Of a DNA stretch of 64,000 bases, positions 10,170-20,898 are shown one piece after another. The stretch is from Ilyonectria destructans (lineage: Eukaryota; Ascomycota; Sordariomycetes; Hypocreales; Nectriaceae), in contig JAHEWK010000022.1 of the NCBI GenBank assembly GCA_020740775.1, forward strand, positions 310,001-374,000, written 5' to 3'. Numbering within the stretch: position 1 is the stretch's first letter; each line of letters begins with the position of its first letter. The position numbers and the translations under genes were made by a program. The notes beneath the pieces are model-generated. The model worked only from the letters and a program-made list of their open reading frames with translations, did no database searches and was not told the DNA's origin.

Positions 10170-11058
10170 CGGTCATCCGGGTGGCCAGCGCGGGGGCCTG
10201 ATGTGGATATACCGGGATACCATTGGCCGGGCGCCGCAGGCGGCGGGGGTCCTGGATCAGCCGGTGGGCGCCACGCCTCGCCGCGGCGCCGCAGTGGGAT
10301 CAGCGACGGCTCAGCGGCGCCGTGGATACCAACTCATACCAGACCATTCCGATCACTGGTTTGATATGGGGTCTTTCATACACCCTGATGAAATCTGAGG
10401 GGGAGGAAGGACCGGGGCAAGTTCACGCAGTTGTGTCTTGGAAGGAAACGCAGTTGTGTCTTGGAAGGAATGTTGGAGCCCTCTCTTCTCCTTGATCTAG
10501 GTACGTTGTTGAAAGGCATACTTGGATAAGAACTGGAAGGGTGTATGGATTAATCCAGCGATTGTGAGTGTCCAGTAAATATGGGAGGAGGAATACAATG
10601 TCAATATCAATATCGATGGAGACATTGAAACTACTGCAGATGATATCCCAGCTGCGCTAGGGAAGCCACCTTCGCAGCTACAGCTATTGCTACAGGAGAT
10701 GGAGGTCGAGACGGCTGTTTCAACCGACGGTGATAACCTAGACGCATTTTTTAATGCTCTAGCTATCAAGATTGATTGCGAACCTCTAGAGTGGTGGTGT
10801 CGCATTGAACAACGACGGCAGTTTCTATGCCTTAGCCGTATGGCCATCGATATACTCTCGATAAACCCTCAGTCAGCAGAGCCAGAAAGGACCTTCTCGG
10901 GCGCGCGTAGGACCGCATCATGGGACCGGCTGTTGATGACATGCGAGCGGATACAGGAAGTTGAGTGTCTGGGCAACTGGATGCGGAATAGGCATGTTAT
11001 AGGGACTTGGCATAGTAGACTAGGGCTAGTATGCGATCTGGACATTGCTAATAATAAT

Positions 11059-13902
11059 AGAGTCGTGCTATTCATATAACCCCTTATTGCCAGTTGAATA
11101 ACTATCACGTGAGAATTCGCTATTTCGCTTAGATTTCCTTACCTTCTCCTTTCCACACCAAAATTACTATGACAGCAAGAGGCGCCCTGGAATCATAGGA
11201 AAATCCCTCACAGCCTGACCACAATCTCATCTCGTAGGGACGACTGAGTAGCTGGAATGAAGCTATTGCCAGACGGCGTTGGTGTTGCCGAGGGCCTCGA
11301 GCTAGCCTGCGTTCCCCTTCCTTGTCTGCTTCCTGTTTTCTTCATGCGTGGTCTTGTACTAGCTTGTGATCGAGTCGAGGACCGCGTTGAAGGTCGCGTT
11401 GAGGCCTGTGTCTGTGATGGTGTTGAGGCTCGTGATGGTGATGATTCTAACTCAATCTCGGCTTGTGTGCGGTCCCGGCGGATGCTTGCAGTCATCCGCC
11501 GTACGTTATTAGGGCTGTCAACCCTACCCATTATCCTCGAAGCTGATGATGATGGAGTCGGTGATTGTGATGATGCTGATGATGCGGTTGTGGTGTTATC
11601 ATCGCCATACAGAGACCGTAGATTCGAAGGAACTATAGTCTTCTTATTCATCGTAGCACGGGGTCGGCCGCAGAGGCTTTGAGCAACATAGGGGTCTCGG
11701 ATTCGAAGGAGTGGCTGTTCGAAGTCCTAGGGGGTGGAAATTAGCGAAATTCACATATAAAGAAGCAGGTTTCTCACCAGATGCTTCTCAAGCCACCAGC
11801 GCGGATGAATATCCTGCTTTTGGATGCTCTCATCAGCCTCGAGCCGCCCTAGGATCTGATGAGCACATGGAAGGGCAAATTGCTGCGTGAACTTGCCCGT
11901 ACACACAGACAGAGGCTTCGGGCGTGGGTTCTTTTCAGTGTGATGTGCCGCTATCGCGAGACGGGCTTGGTGAGCCATTAGGTCAACAGCAACATAAGAA
12001 ACCTGGGTATTGATATCACGAAGCCATTCGCGATGGAGGAATTTAGTCCGGATACGCATATTCATATCCGCAGCCCGTTGAATATAGTCTCGCTTCTTCT
12101 TTTCAAGCATCTGTTCGAGGGATTGATGAAGGGCAAGAAGATCGCCTGTGCCAGTCACTAGGAATGACTTCACATCTTTATGTGCAGTCTCTGTAGGGCT
12201 GTTAACCCTCTGGCCAAAATTGCGATAGTTATCAATATAACACTTCGCCCATTGAAGCCGCCAGGCCATGTATTCCTTAGAGATGTAACTAAGGATACGG
12301 TGTTGAAGAGGATATGTGTCATTAAGCCTCTTCCATTGAGCTTTAAATTCGGCTTCCACAGGGGCATAGATGACACGTTTCCATGCCTCAAACATCCCTT
12401 CGCGGCTATGTGTATCATCGAGGGGCAACGAGGGCTGTGATGCTAGGCGTTCGAGGTCAGGTTCGTATTCTCGTGGGGCATTGAGGGATGATATAATCGT
12501 ATTCGCGGTCTCTAAGGCATCGTTGGCTTCAGAGCTGTCGGCTTCAAGGTCTTCGAGGTCATCGAGGTCATCGGAATTCCACCGTGATCTAATCTTTGCC
12601 TTCACATTAGCATTAATATGCCAGACGCATAGTTGCTGCTGTGCAGCTGGGAAAACCTGATTGAGGGCGTTCTTGAGAGCCTTTTCTTTATCTGTGATGA
12701 CCACAGAAGGGGTCGGAAGATGAAGCTCTCGCCGGCATGTATCGAGCTGCTGACAGAGCCAAAGATAGGCCTCTTCCTTTTCATTGTTGATAAGGCCAAA
12801 TGCGAAGTTAACTACAGACCGCTGGTCTGACATCCCGGTCACCTGGAAGAAGGGCATCTTGAAGCGGTTGGTCTTGTATGTATTATCAAGACCAAGAACC
12901 TCAGGGAAACGCTTCCATTGAGTCTCACACCAGGGATAAGTCCAAAGGACTGCCTGAACGCGGTTCTCATCGTCATCTTCATATTTGATGAAATGCCGCA
13001 GACCATGTGACCGTAGGATAGAGATCCAGGACTGGGTTGCGGTCAGGCCACCGAGAGCCTGTTGCCGGAGGCGTTGACGGTCATTGTAGATGTCTTTTTG
13101 CGTAAAATAGCTTGGTGTTGGTGTTGAAAGGCGAAGGATTTCACCCATTTCCCGGGCAGGAAGAGAATTTATCTGAACGAGTGACTGCGCGAGGGCGCGC
13201 TGTGCTTGAGTCCTTCTTCGATGGACGAGGTGAACAGAGGGGTCATAAGAGGCAGGGTGGTTATGACAGCCCTTGGGTTGATAGACCCAAAGATTGTTCG
13301 TGGCCGAGCTAGATTTCGCTGTGATCTTGAACGGGCAGTCGATTTTCCTCTTCTTCGGCTGTCGAAGCCCTGTTGACCGAGGCCCTTGCGAAGCTGGGCC
13401 GCGATCGCAGCCAAGGGAGACATATCGTAGTTGTGGGGTTCCGGTGGCATCTGGCTTCTTCGTGGCAGCCGTCTTGATGAGGGCAGCGCCCTTGTTGAGA
13501 TAGAAGTCTTGAAGGAAGGCAAAGAGGTCATCGAATGTATCAAAAGTCGGCGATTCGGGCGGCGGAGGGATTTGTGTTGAGGGATTTTCTGCTGTGCTTA
13601 GGGGCGAAGGCTCCTCGTCTGTGAAGGGGTCGATCTCGCTCTGTGATGCGTTGGAAAATTCGTCAATCGTCATAAAATTGGGATCATCAATAAAGAGAGA
13701 CTCATTTTCACGATCCATCATGAAAAAACGATTGAAATCGGGGTATTGGTGGCGTTGTAGAGGAGTGTTATGATCGCGATAGACAGTATGATGTAAAGGG
13801 GGAGGAAATCGGGCTGCGGAAGGATTTTCCTGATCATGTGATGCCGCACGTGCGAAAAGTTATTCAACTGGCAATAAGGGGTTATATGAATAGCACGACT
13901 CT
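11059..13902 (-). mobile_element. Complete MULE (Hop-like Mutator element)
   Basis: Perfect 45-bp terminal inverted repeats at 11059-11103 and 13858-13902 (ends AGAGTCGTGC). The 9-bp flanks match at eight of nine positions (AATAATAAT at 11050-11058, AATAATATT at 13903-13911), the duplication length of Mutator-type elements. Removing the element and one flank restores the hAT reading frame exactly. It carries one transposase gene with one intron and looks competent. Confidence 0.93.
11208..13721 (-). CDS. MULE transposase (two exons)
   Basis: Exon 1 is 13721-11778 and exon 2 is 11726-11208, giving 820 aa. The intron (11777-11727) starts GTGAGA, has a CTAAT branch and ends CTAG, and codons are continuous across it. 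The N-terminus has a FAR1/FLYWCH-like zinc-binding set (C105, C129, H153, H155). The MULE catalytic domain shows D279 (LGLDNTYKTNRFKMPFFQ), D344 (VITDKEKAL) and the glutamate in NSPTETAHKDVKSFL. A SWIM-type zinc finger follows (CTGKFTQQFALPCAHQIL). Exon 2 is a basic Ser/Thr/Arg-rich tail starting after GRPRATMNKK. Without splicing the protein would stop nine residues after the exon, so the intron decides whether the tail is made. Confidence 0.9.
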
Positions 13903-13938
13903 AATAATATTGATATAGAAATTAGTGATATGGAGTAG

Positions 13939-14211
13939 TGTAGTGATTTTTTCTACTTTCATTCAATAAGTTACTATAGACTCTTATTACTAACTTCCTA
14001 TTTAGGAAGTTAGTAATTTTATATGACCAAACTATGTGAGTTGACTCATGAGTCTGAGTTAAACTCATGAGTGAGTTATGGTGAGACCGAAACTCATATG
14101 GGTGAGTTAAAAGGGTCGAAACTCATGAGTTAACTCAAATGCCCAGGTATGGGGGGAAACTGGGGGATAACATAAAGTGAAATTATAGGGCATTCCAATA
14201 CTCGCGAGGAT
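13939..14211. repeat. hAT 3' terminal region with subterminal repeats
   Basis: At least five ACTCAT/ATGAGT hexamers are clustered at 14035-14135, followed by CAAATGCCCAGGTA, a plausible hAT terminal repeat. No left-end partner was found, consistent with truncation of the hAT element. Confidence 0.5.
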
Positions 14212-14452
14212 TTGTCGGAACACAAGGGCAACGGCTACTCGTCAGGTTGCCGCCCTACGAGGTCAGGTATCGAAGTGGAAGACATGGCCGAGTTTGCGAT
14301 CAAAGATGTAGGAAGTCCAGTGGTTCCCGTGATGGGCAATACCAGCAAAGTACCGCCTGCTGTACAGAGCTGCCTTCAGCTCTTCCGGGGTCTTTCTGGA
14401 CCCAACAATAAGGAGAGGGTCTTCCATCTCTGTCTCAGCTCTTTTCCAGATT

Positions 14453-14872
14453 TTACCTCCCCGGACGAAGTGACAGGCGACCTTCTTTCGTTTGATTCAA
14501 AACTCGTGACCCTTCATCCCTACTGTCCAGGTGAGACAGCATCTTACACACGGCGACGTCTGATGAGAATTCTTCGGTTCCTGGAGGGATGAGACCATCT
14601 CGAATGGTATGCTTATTAATCCGGATTGCTGAGTTGACCAACCTGATGTCCACGTTCTTCTTAGCAACCAGCATAAAGGGGTTTCTATAAGAGGCATGCG
14701 ACTCCTCCAATATCCCACGTTTGATTCGAAGCTTAAGAAGCTCCGCGACCTTACTGACTTGGGGTGGCGCGACGATGGGATCGACTTTTCCGCACTCGTC
14801 GAACTCCCAGGCAAACGCGGCTTCTCGATTGAACACAATCTGCTTAAGGATCTCGATTTCAGCGTCTTTCAT
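14453..14872 (-). pseudogene. Gypsy reverse transcriptase, N-terminal fragment
   Basis: LLKLRIKRGILEESHASYRN, then PFMLVAKKN, DIRLVNSAIRINKHTIRDG and a degenerate SHLD motif: the finger region of Ty3/Gypsy RT. The frame degenerates before the catalytic palm. Confidence 0.8.
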
Positions 14873-15458
14873 AGTATAATTGACTTGATCAAGGATTCCT
14901 TGGAGCCTGGGTCCCGTTATCCGTATTCCTTTCTCAATGGTTGATAACTTTGGTGTGATGAACTCGGAGAACTCGCTCCCGACCTCCAGAAGGCTCTGCA
15001 GCTCCTTCCATTTCTTCTCTTTCCAATGGGGGTCACCTTCGGGGATGGTTCTGTCAGATGGGACGTCATCCCTGGGTTGATTTTGACACCCTTTCTCTTG
15101 TACATGGTGTGGACCCTGATGTCCTCGCCTTGTTTCAATTTTTTTCCTTTTGCAAGGTCCTTAAGCTCCTTCTGTGCGTTGTTCAATGCTATTGCATAGC
15201 TCTTGATTGTATCTCTGGCCATGAGTCGTATTATTTCCTCCCCAGCCTCCTGATTCAGTAGTCTTACTGATTCAGGGTCATTATCTTCATCCAAGGTCCA
15301 CGACTCCCATGCAAACCCTAGATGATGACCCTAGGTCCCTCATTGTTTACTCCCACGGGTCTTATCCCGTGGAAGTTCCCAACGAATACTCCCAGCAATA
15401 GGAGTAGCCACCCTTACCGATCCCAATTGGCATTTAACGTGCATGTCTCCTCCTCGGA

Positions 15459-15767
15459 TCATATGTTCAAAGGATACCTTGCCGCTCTGATGTATGGCAT
15501 CCCCAAAATGAACAGGACCGTGACCAAGGCTTTTGGCCTTACATACATCCTCTGAACGATATATGTATTACCTAAATAGATCGCCGCTTCTACCTCCCCA
15601 AGCATCGATATGCGGGTGTTAGAGTAAGAGGTGGTGGAAGCGTGGACTGGGGTGACTTCTAGGCAGCATTTCTCAACAATGTCGCTAGCGATGATGTTGC
15701 CCTCAGATCCAGTGTCTAAGACGGCTTCTTCGTCATGTCTATCTGGTTTTCCGATCCAGACCCGCAA
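15459..15767 (-). pseudogene. Gypsy retropepsin fragment
   Basis: The catalytic DTGSEGNIIASDIV motif and the flap/C-terminal part (LGEVEAAIYLGNTYIVQRMY, ILGMPYIR) of a retroviral-type aspartic protease. Frame broken on both sides. Confidence 0.75.
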
Positions 15768-16421
15768 TCTTCGGGAGATCTTGGCAGTGAGCTAGCCGCC
15801 GGCCTTGCGAGTCTATCAACGCGTTATCATTGGTCTTGGGAACCAATTGATCAGGCCTCGCACCCAAAGTCCCAGTGGTTCCCGATGGCAGGCCAAGGTC
15901 CACGAGGCATATCTCCCTATTTTCCTCGACCAGGTATTCCCCATACCGAACGACTCTATCTTTCGGAGGGGACCTGTCCTCAATTTTGGCATTATCGGTG
16001 ATCCGAATGGTGTTAATGCCACATCTCTCCTTCATTTTCTCATAATATCTATCAGCCCTTGATTGATCAGGGTTTCTAGGTAGATTGAGTGGGCTTTTGG
16101 GTTGCTGGTTGTCTTCTGGGAGATTGCTCTATTGTCCACAGATTTGGTGTCTGGGACACCCTCCGCGGCGGCTGCGTATTCCTCTGCAATTATGTGGGCC
16201 AGGTCAACGTCAATGATCATGAAGTCGGCCACAGGCACAAATACCCTTTGGACCAGACTTCATCCTTGATGCGGTTCCTGGCCAAAGCCAAAGCTTCCTC
16301 TCGATTGACCGGGGAGTATGGGAACCTTTTCGAAGAGAACTCCTTGTCTGCTAACCGGCGGTCTTTGGCAGCTTGTCGGTCAAGGGGTCGGGGTTGAATG
16401 ATGGGGCGGGGGCCTGCTCGC

Positions 16422-17582
16422 CTAACTCGTCCTCACCATCACTAACTCGTCCTCACCATCATCCATGCGTACCCTTTTTGCTCTGACCTGGTTAACGGCG
16501 ATCATATCAAGGTCTTGGTCGCTTTCGTCATCCGTGATTTCATGCTCTCGGTCCAGTTCCTCATGGAGAAAAATCGGGGTTGATCGGAAGGTTGTGGTGT
16601 GGGTAGCTGTGGTGACTGCAGTGGGGTCATTATCAGGAATTCCGAATCCCATCTTGATGAATCTGGCCAGCTGTTCGACCTCTGCGGGTGTAGCGTTCCA
16701 TTTTGTCGGGTCCCGGTCAGAAATGCGGATCTTTCCGGCCCAGGTGAACGCGAAGGAGCCAGGAAAGCTTTCAATCCAAAGCACAACTAGTCTCCTGACG
16801 TTCGAATTGTTGGAAAACCAAGCCACTAGGCGAGGAGGTATCAGGGCAGCCTTTCTACGTATTTAAGCAATGCCGCCCGAGGCATGATATTCGACATACC
16901 CCGCGGCTGAGTCCGAAGCGTACTCGGGACAACCGTCGGGGTAGTGTCCTTTGGTTCAGCAGTACCAACAGGCCTGAGGTCGCCGATTGAAACCTTGCAG
17001 CGCATTTGTCTCGATGAAAGACTCAGTGTCAGAGTGATCAAAACCATCCGCGCGAATATAGTTCGACTGGATCTTCCTTAGGCCTTCCTGAGCTTGCTGG
17101 CGCTGGAGCTAGTGGAGCAGCAAAGACTGGTTCTCTTGCATCATATTGGTGTTCAGGGCCAGGTTGACCGACATGTCTCGGAACATCTGGGAAAGCGCAT
17201 CTACACTCGGGTTTGGCTTGGGATCTTGTAAGGACCTGGTGTTTCTAGCCTGATCAAAAGCCTCTCGAGGCATTGGGGCCATCCATTCGGGGGCTCGATT
17301 GAAGCATTCATGTGGGCGAGCTGGGTCGTTCTCACTTCTCAGGGGTATAGACAGGAAAGGGGACGAATCTGTTTGAGGCGTCGTTCCAGTTGGCCATCGG
17401 GATGCCCGTGGTCGGTATGCAAGCGTGACGCGGGTCTCCAAGAAACTCTTGATTAGGTTGAACAGGACATGGTGTATTGATTGTGCGAGCTGCTCAGGGG
17501 TCATCTGGTGGCGGTCGCAAAGAGGGGCGATGATCTCGTTTGGCATGACGTTGTAAGGGGCCCGCGATTGCAGGTATGACAT
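16422..17582 (-). pseudogene. Gypsy gag fragments with CCHC knuckle
   Basis: Two gag-like open stretches (17582-17109 and 16826-16422). Between them, near 16950, is a CX2C..HX4C zinc knuckle (CWYC-stop-TKGHYPDGC) with a TGA inside it. Several frame changes. Confidence 0.65.
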
Positions 17583-17800
17583 TTGCTAGCCACTAGAGTC
17601 AACTGTTCTGCAAAGGAACAAATGCTCGTTAAGCCAAGTGAGGATTGAGGTGTAGTCCTGGGTCTGGATTGACATCCCCAGTCGCCGCTGCAGCTTAATC
17701 GAGGGTGGAAGAGCACGTAACACATAGTATTCAACATTACATACCAACCACTGCACCCTCTATTTTCCATGAATTGTCTATCAACATGAGGGTTTAAACT
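17583..17800. other. Spacer between Gypsy remnant and MFS gene
   Basis: No feature recognised. It may include the 3' UTR of the MFS gene and a worn 5' LTR. Confidence 0.3.
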
Positions 17801-19303
17801 TTAAAAGTTTGCTGTCAGTTCCCAACTAACACTCACCCCTTTGGCAATTACAAAACCAACCAAGCTTAAGGCGTATATCGCGCCAGTGAAGACAATCAAC
17901 CCCCTATAGCTACCTCCGTCCGCGCTGATTATACTTCCACCGATCGGAATACCTATCAAGCATGCTACACTGACAACGGTGAAGCATGTAGCATAATACC
18001 GTCCATAGTTTTCGATAGGGCATAGCCTTCCAATGCAAACAGGCGTGATGCTGATGTTATTTCCACTTGCAAAGCCAATAAGAATGGCAAAAGTGATGAT
18101 GCCAGGCTTGGTATGACCAAAGGGTAGCCAGACCGCGAAACAGGCGAAGATGGACAAGAGCACAGATGCCATATTGGAGTTGAATGGACCGACGCGGTCC
18201 GCCCACCAACCTGGCAATAGACGACCAAAAAAGGATCCCGCATTCATTATTGTCAAAATTTGGAAGCTGAACTTGTCGCTGAAGCCTTGAGCAGCTGCAT
18301 ACGAGCTGATGTAGGTCAGGGGAATAAAGAGGGCGAATTCCATCAAGAAAACGGCAATAGTGGTGAACAAGAAAGGTTTCTCCTTGAAAATGCGAATATC
18401 CGGATGAATGCTGGCGTTTTTTGAGGGTGGTAATCGCGAGCGCACGAAGCAGTTGGCCACAGCCAAGAGGCCGATGCAAAGGAAACCGAGGATGCGCACC
18501 CCCCAGCCCCAGCCAAGAGACGGTTCCGCAAAGAGCCTTTGTAGCATGAGCGGGAAGATGACGCCACCTAGCGAGCCACCAGCACTAGCGATGCCAGTAG
18601 CAAGGCCTCGACGCGCGCGGAAGGAGTGGCCCACGGCTGCAATGCATGGCGTGAAGAGGAGCGAGCAGCCGATGCCGTTGCATATTCCAAAGACAATGAG
18701 GAAGTGCCAGTATTCTAAGAAGGCAAGGAACTTGTTAGCGGGGAGTCAAATGACGAAGACTAGTAGGTGTTTGTTGCATGGGCGAGTATACCTTTGCAGA
18801 CACTCAATAGCATTAGACTGCCTCCGATACAGACACTTCCGGCCAGAACCAACCATCTAGGCCCGAATTTATCAAACACGGGGCCAATATACACCCCACA
18901 GAAGAAGGCTAAGAAGGTGTAGAGGGAAAATATCCACCCAATGCTGCCTTCACTGTACTGAGAAAGTTGATGTGTGGAAACGTAAAGTTGAAATACTGCT
19001 ATCGTGTTGGTGATGCCCAGTGCAGCAAGTCTAATGAGTCTGAATCAATAAAAAGCCAGGTTAGGTCTCAATGTGGCACACTTACGATCCCATCGATGCA
19101 CCGAATACCACTAGCCATGCGTCTAGTCCGCCTTCTGGGAACGAGTCTTTTTCTAGTTGAAGATTCGGAGATTCTGGCTCAGCTGATGTCGATACATCAC
19201 CGGTGGGTAATGCAGCGTTGTTGGTCATTCCTTGATCGTGCATCGTGGAGTGTTGTAATGCTGACTGCCTCCGTGTCTCAAGATCTTGTTTCTCCCCAAT
19301 CAT
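17801..19303 (-). CDS. MFS transporter, monocarboxylate-transporter-like (copy 1)
   Basis: A plasma-membrane major facilitator, probably for a monocarboxylate-type or related small organic substrate (the substrate cannot be told from sequence). Exons are 19303-19086, 19030-18792 and 18714-17801, giving 456 aa; all introns are GT..AG. The cytoplasmic N-terminus ends at [19 protein letters not shown], the usual start of fungal MCT-like proteins. About 12 hydrophobic helices follow, with [17 protein letters not shown], then [17 protein letters not shown] and [20 protein letters not shown]. Exons 2 and 3 are exactly as long as those of the second copy at 41475-43009 (239 and 914 nt), so the two are duplicates. 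It is divergently arranged with the GNAT gene, about 560 bp start to start. No disabling mutation is seen. Confidence 0.9.
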
Positions 19304-19861
19304 GTTGCGTGAGGTGGTGAGGATGTCGATGAGAACAACCGAAGTAATTTCTAGATGCTACGCAGATATAGTCAGTTACGCGTCGCCGCCCAAATCCACA
19401 ACCCCGTAATAACTACACCAAAGGCTTTCGGGCCCAAATGCCCTCATCGGAGCTTGGGGGTCCCCAGACGACGCCCTTACGCTACGAGCTGTCACATCGG
19501 CCGGTGAGCGCTTTGTGGAAGGCAAGTATGTGCGAGGTTCTTCAAGCTACGCCTAGTTTCGGTTAGATTCGGTCTAGCCGTGCGTGACGTATTCCCATTA
19601 GCGTTAGCCTCCAGAGCATCACCGTGATCCGCCCCTGTTTTGCTGGCCTGTGCTGATCGGTCGGAGATGCCGTAGATGTAGGGATACCCGTCCGCCGGAT
19701 AGGATCAGAAGAACGCAGAATCTTCTCGCAGACCGAGCTTTATATCAAGGTGATTGGCCGTACCATGGAGTCTAAGTACCACCTCAACTTGGATCTCATT
19801 TTTTTCCCCATCGACCTGCTGCATTCGGAGCAAACCATCATTTTCACTACATCCAACAATC
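19304..19861. promoter_or_regulatory. Divergent MFS / GNAT intergenic region
   Basis: The 558 bp between the start codons of the divergent pair must hold both promoters. I see no motif I can assign. In the second copy the corresponding gap is about 2.0 kb. Confidence 0.5.
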
Positions 19862-20611
19862 ATGACGGCATCTTCCCACACGACGAATCGGAAAACAACT
19901 GGGGCAGCTAGCATTCGCAATGCTTGCGCTGCAGATGCTCCCGCGATTGCTGAACTTGGAGGCGATGTCTTCACCGCCACTTTCGCCCACTCTGTACAAC
20001 CGCATGAACTACAGCAGTTTCTTGAGGAATCATACACGACTGCTGCAGTTACCAAGGATATGCAAGATCCCACAAGAGACATCATTGTCGCAACGAATCC
20101 AGATGATGAGATTGTCGGTTTCGCCTATCTCACTCGTGGCAGCAGCGAGCCATGCATAGCTGACATCAAAAACACTGTGGAGCTACAAAGAATCTATGTA
20201 CGCCCCTCCGCTCATGGCCAAGGAATCGGGGGTTTATTGGCACGCAGGATAGAAAGTATGGCGCGTGAGCAGGGATTCGAGAAAATATGGCTAGGTGTAT
20301 GGGAGGAAAACCACAATGCAATCGGGGCTTACCAGAAATGGGGATATAAGCAGGTTGGAGAACATGACTTTGTGATTGGGCCTGTTGTACAGACAGATTA
20401 CATCATGTGTTGGATCCGTTACGGTCAATTCAATCTGATGAATAGGGATCAATACAGTGATGATGATGTTGATGATTGCTTTTTCTCGTCATCCGGATCG
20501 GCCGGAAGAGGGGTTATCATACCCCCCCTTCTGACTAAGGTCCGGATATCAATCTATCAGAGGTTTCGTTATACAGGGTCGTATTCCAACATCATGTTAA
20601 AAGATCTGTAG
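19862..20611 (+). CDS. GNAT N-acetyltransferase with in-frame solo-LTR insertion (copy 1)
   Basis: Single-exon GCN5-related acetyltransferase, 249 aa; the acceptor substrate is unknown. The acetyl-CoA-binding motif is RPSAHGQGIGGLLARRI (about residues 114-130), preceded by the V-E-L-Q-R-I-Y strand. The C-terminal GNAT part is IWLGVWEENHNAIGAYQKWGY. Residues 1-182 are native. A solo LTR plus 5-bp duplication (189 bp, 63 codons) follows without any stop. The last four codons (LKDL) and stop are native, recovered after the LTR. The product is a normal GNAT with a 63-residue insert before its last four residues. ATG 19862 is chosen by alignment with the second copy (39449); the open frame extends further upstream without support. 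Whether the insert is tolerated is not known; the catalytic core is complete. Confidence 0.85.
   Translation: MTASSHTTNRKTTGAASIRNACAADAPAIAELGGDVFTATFAHSVQPHELQQFLEESYTTAAVTKDMQDPTRDIIVATNPDDEIVGFAYLTRGSSEPCIADIKNTVELQRIYVRPSAHGQGIGGLLARRIESMAREQGFEKIWLGVWEENHNAIGAYQKWGYKQVGEHDFVIGPVVQTDYIMCWIRYGQFNLMNRDQYSDDDVDDCFFSSSGSAGRGVIIPPLLTKVRISIYQRFRYTGSYSNIMLKDL
20408..20591 (-). mobile_element. Solo Copia LTR (184 bp) inside the GNAT gene
   Basis: TGTTGGATCC...TATTCCAACA, flanked by the 5-bp duplication TCATG (20403-20407, 20592-20596). It is identical by eye to the left LTR of the full Copia element at 48448-54007, so it comes from that family by LTR-LTR recombination. Orientation is antisense to the GNAT gene. 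Confidence 0.95.
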
Positions 20612-20898
20612 GATGCGTCATTGAGTTGCAAGTGGGGTCACCTGGGACTAGCCTCGCTTCTACTTGCCGTCGGCCACTCAATTCCTCATGCCGAGGATAA
20701 ATCAAACTCTTTGCACATGATGGTGATCATTGTAGCCCAAGCCACAAGGCTTTACCACATTTGAGAGTAGTGGTGGGCTAGCCCGCTTGGCCGTATTTTG
20801 AAAACCTCGATACATGAGCTTAAAAGACTGATGTCCCGCCTGGATAGCATTTGATTGTTAAGTCGATCAATCCCTTGCGCACTCCTACCCCACCAAAC
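20612..20898. other. Short spacer
   Basis: It lies between the GNAT stop and the next start on the same strand. Nothing recognised. Confidence 0.4.

Larger units (their letters stand above)
9812..10504. other. GC-rich palindrome-rich spacer
   Basis: No coding frame is supported. Between about 9970 and 10340 the sequence is strongly GC-rich and dense in inverted repeats, two of them listed separately. It lies between the Fot1-like element and the hAT remnant and may be the terminal or subterminal region of an unrecognised element. Near 10430-10470 a GCAGTTGTGTCTTGGAAGGAA unit is tandemly duplicated. Confidence 0.5.
10505..13938 (+). pseudogene. hAT transposase remnant, C-terminal part, interrupted by a MULE
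   Basis: The plus strand encodes the hAT C-terminal dimerisation region: NWKGVWINPAI, a stop, then IWEEEYN..., EPLEWWCRIEQRR and AIDILSINPQSAEPERTFSGARR. The frame runs to 11058. The MULE 11059-13902 intervenes, and the last 11 codons and TAG are recovered in frame at 13903-13938. The N-terminal BED finger and most of the RNase H-like core are absent, so the element was already truncated. ACTCAT/ATGAGT subterminal repeats at 14035-14135 mark its 3' end. Confidence 0.8.
14212..17582 (-). mobile_element. Decayed, truncated Ty3/Gypsy retrotransposon
   Basis: Fragments occur on the minus strand in Gypsy order: gag (17582-16422), CCHC knuckle, retropepsin (15767-15459), linker (15294-14917), N-terminal reverse transcriptase (14872-14453). 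The RT palm with its catalytic Asp pair, RNase H, integrase and the 3' LTR are absent, so the element is truncated near 14212, next to the hAT end. Many frameshifts and stops make this the oldest retroelement here. No LTR was identified at either end. Confidence 0.8.
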
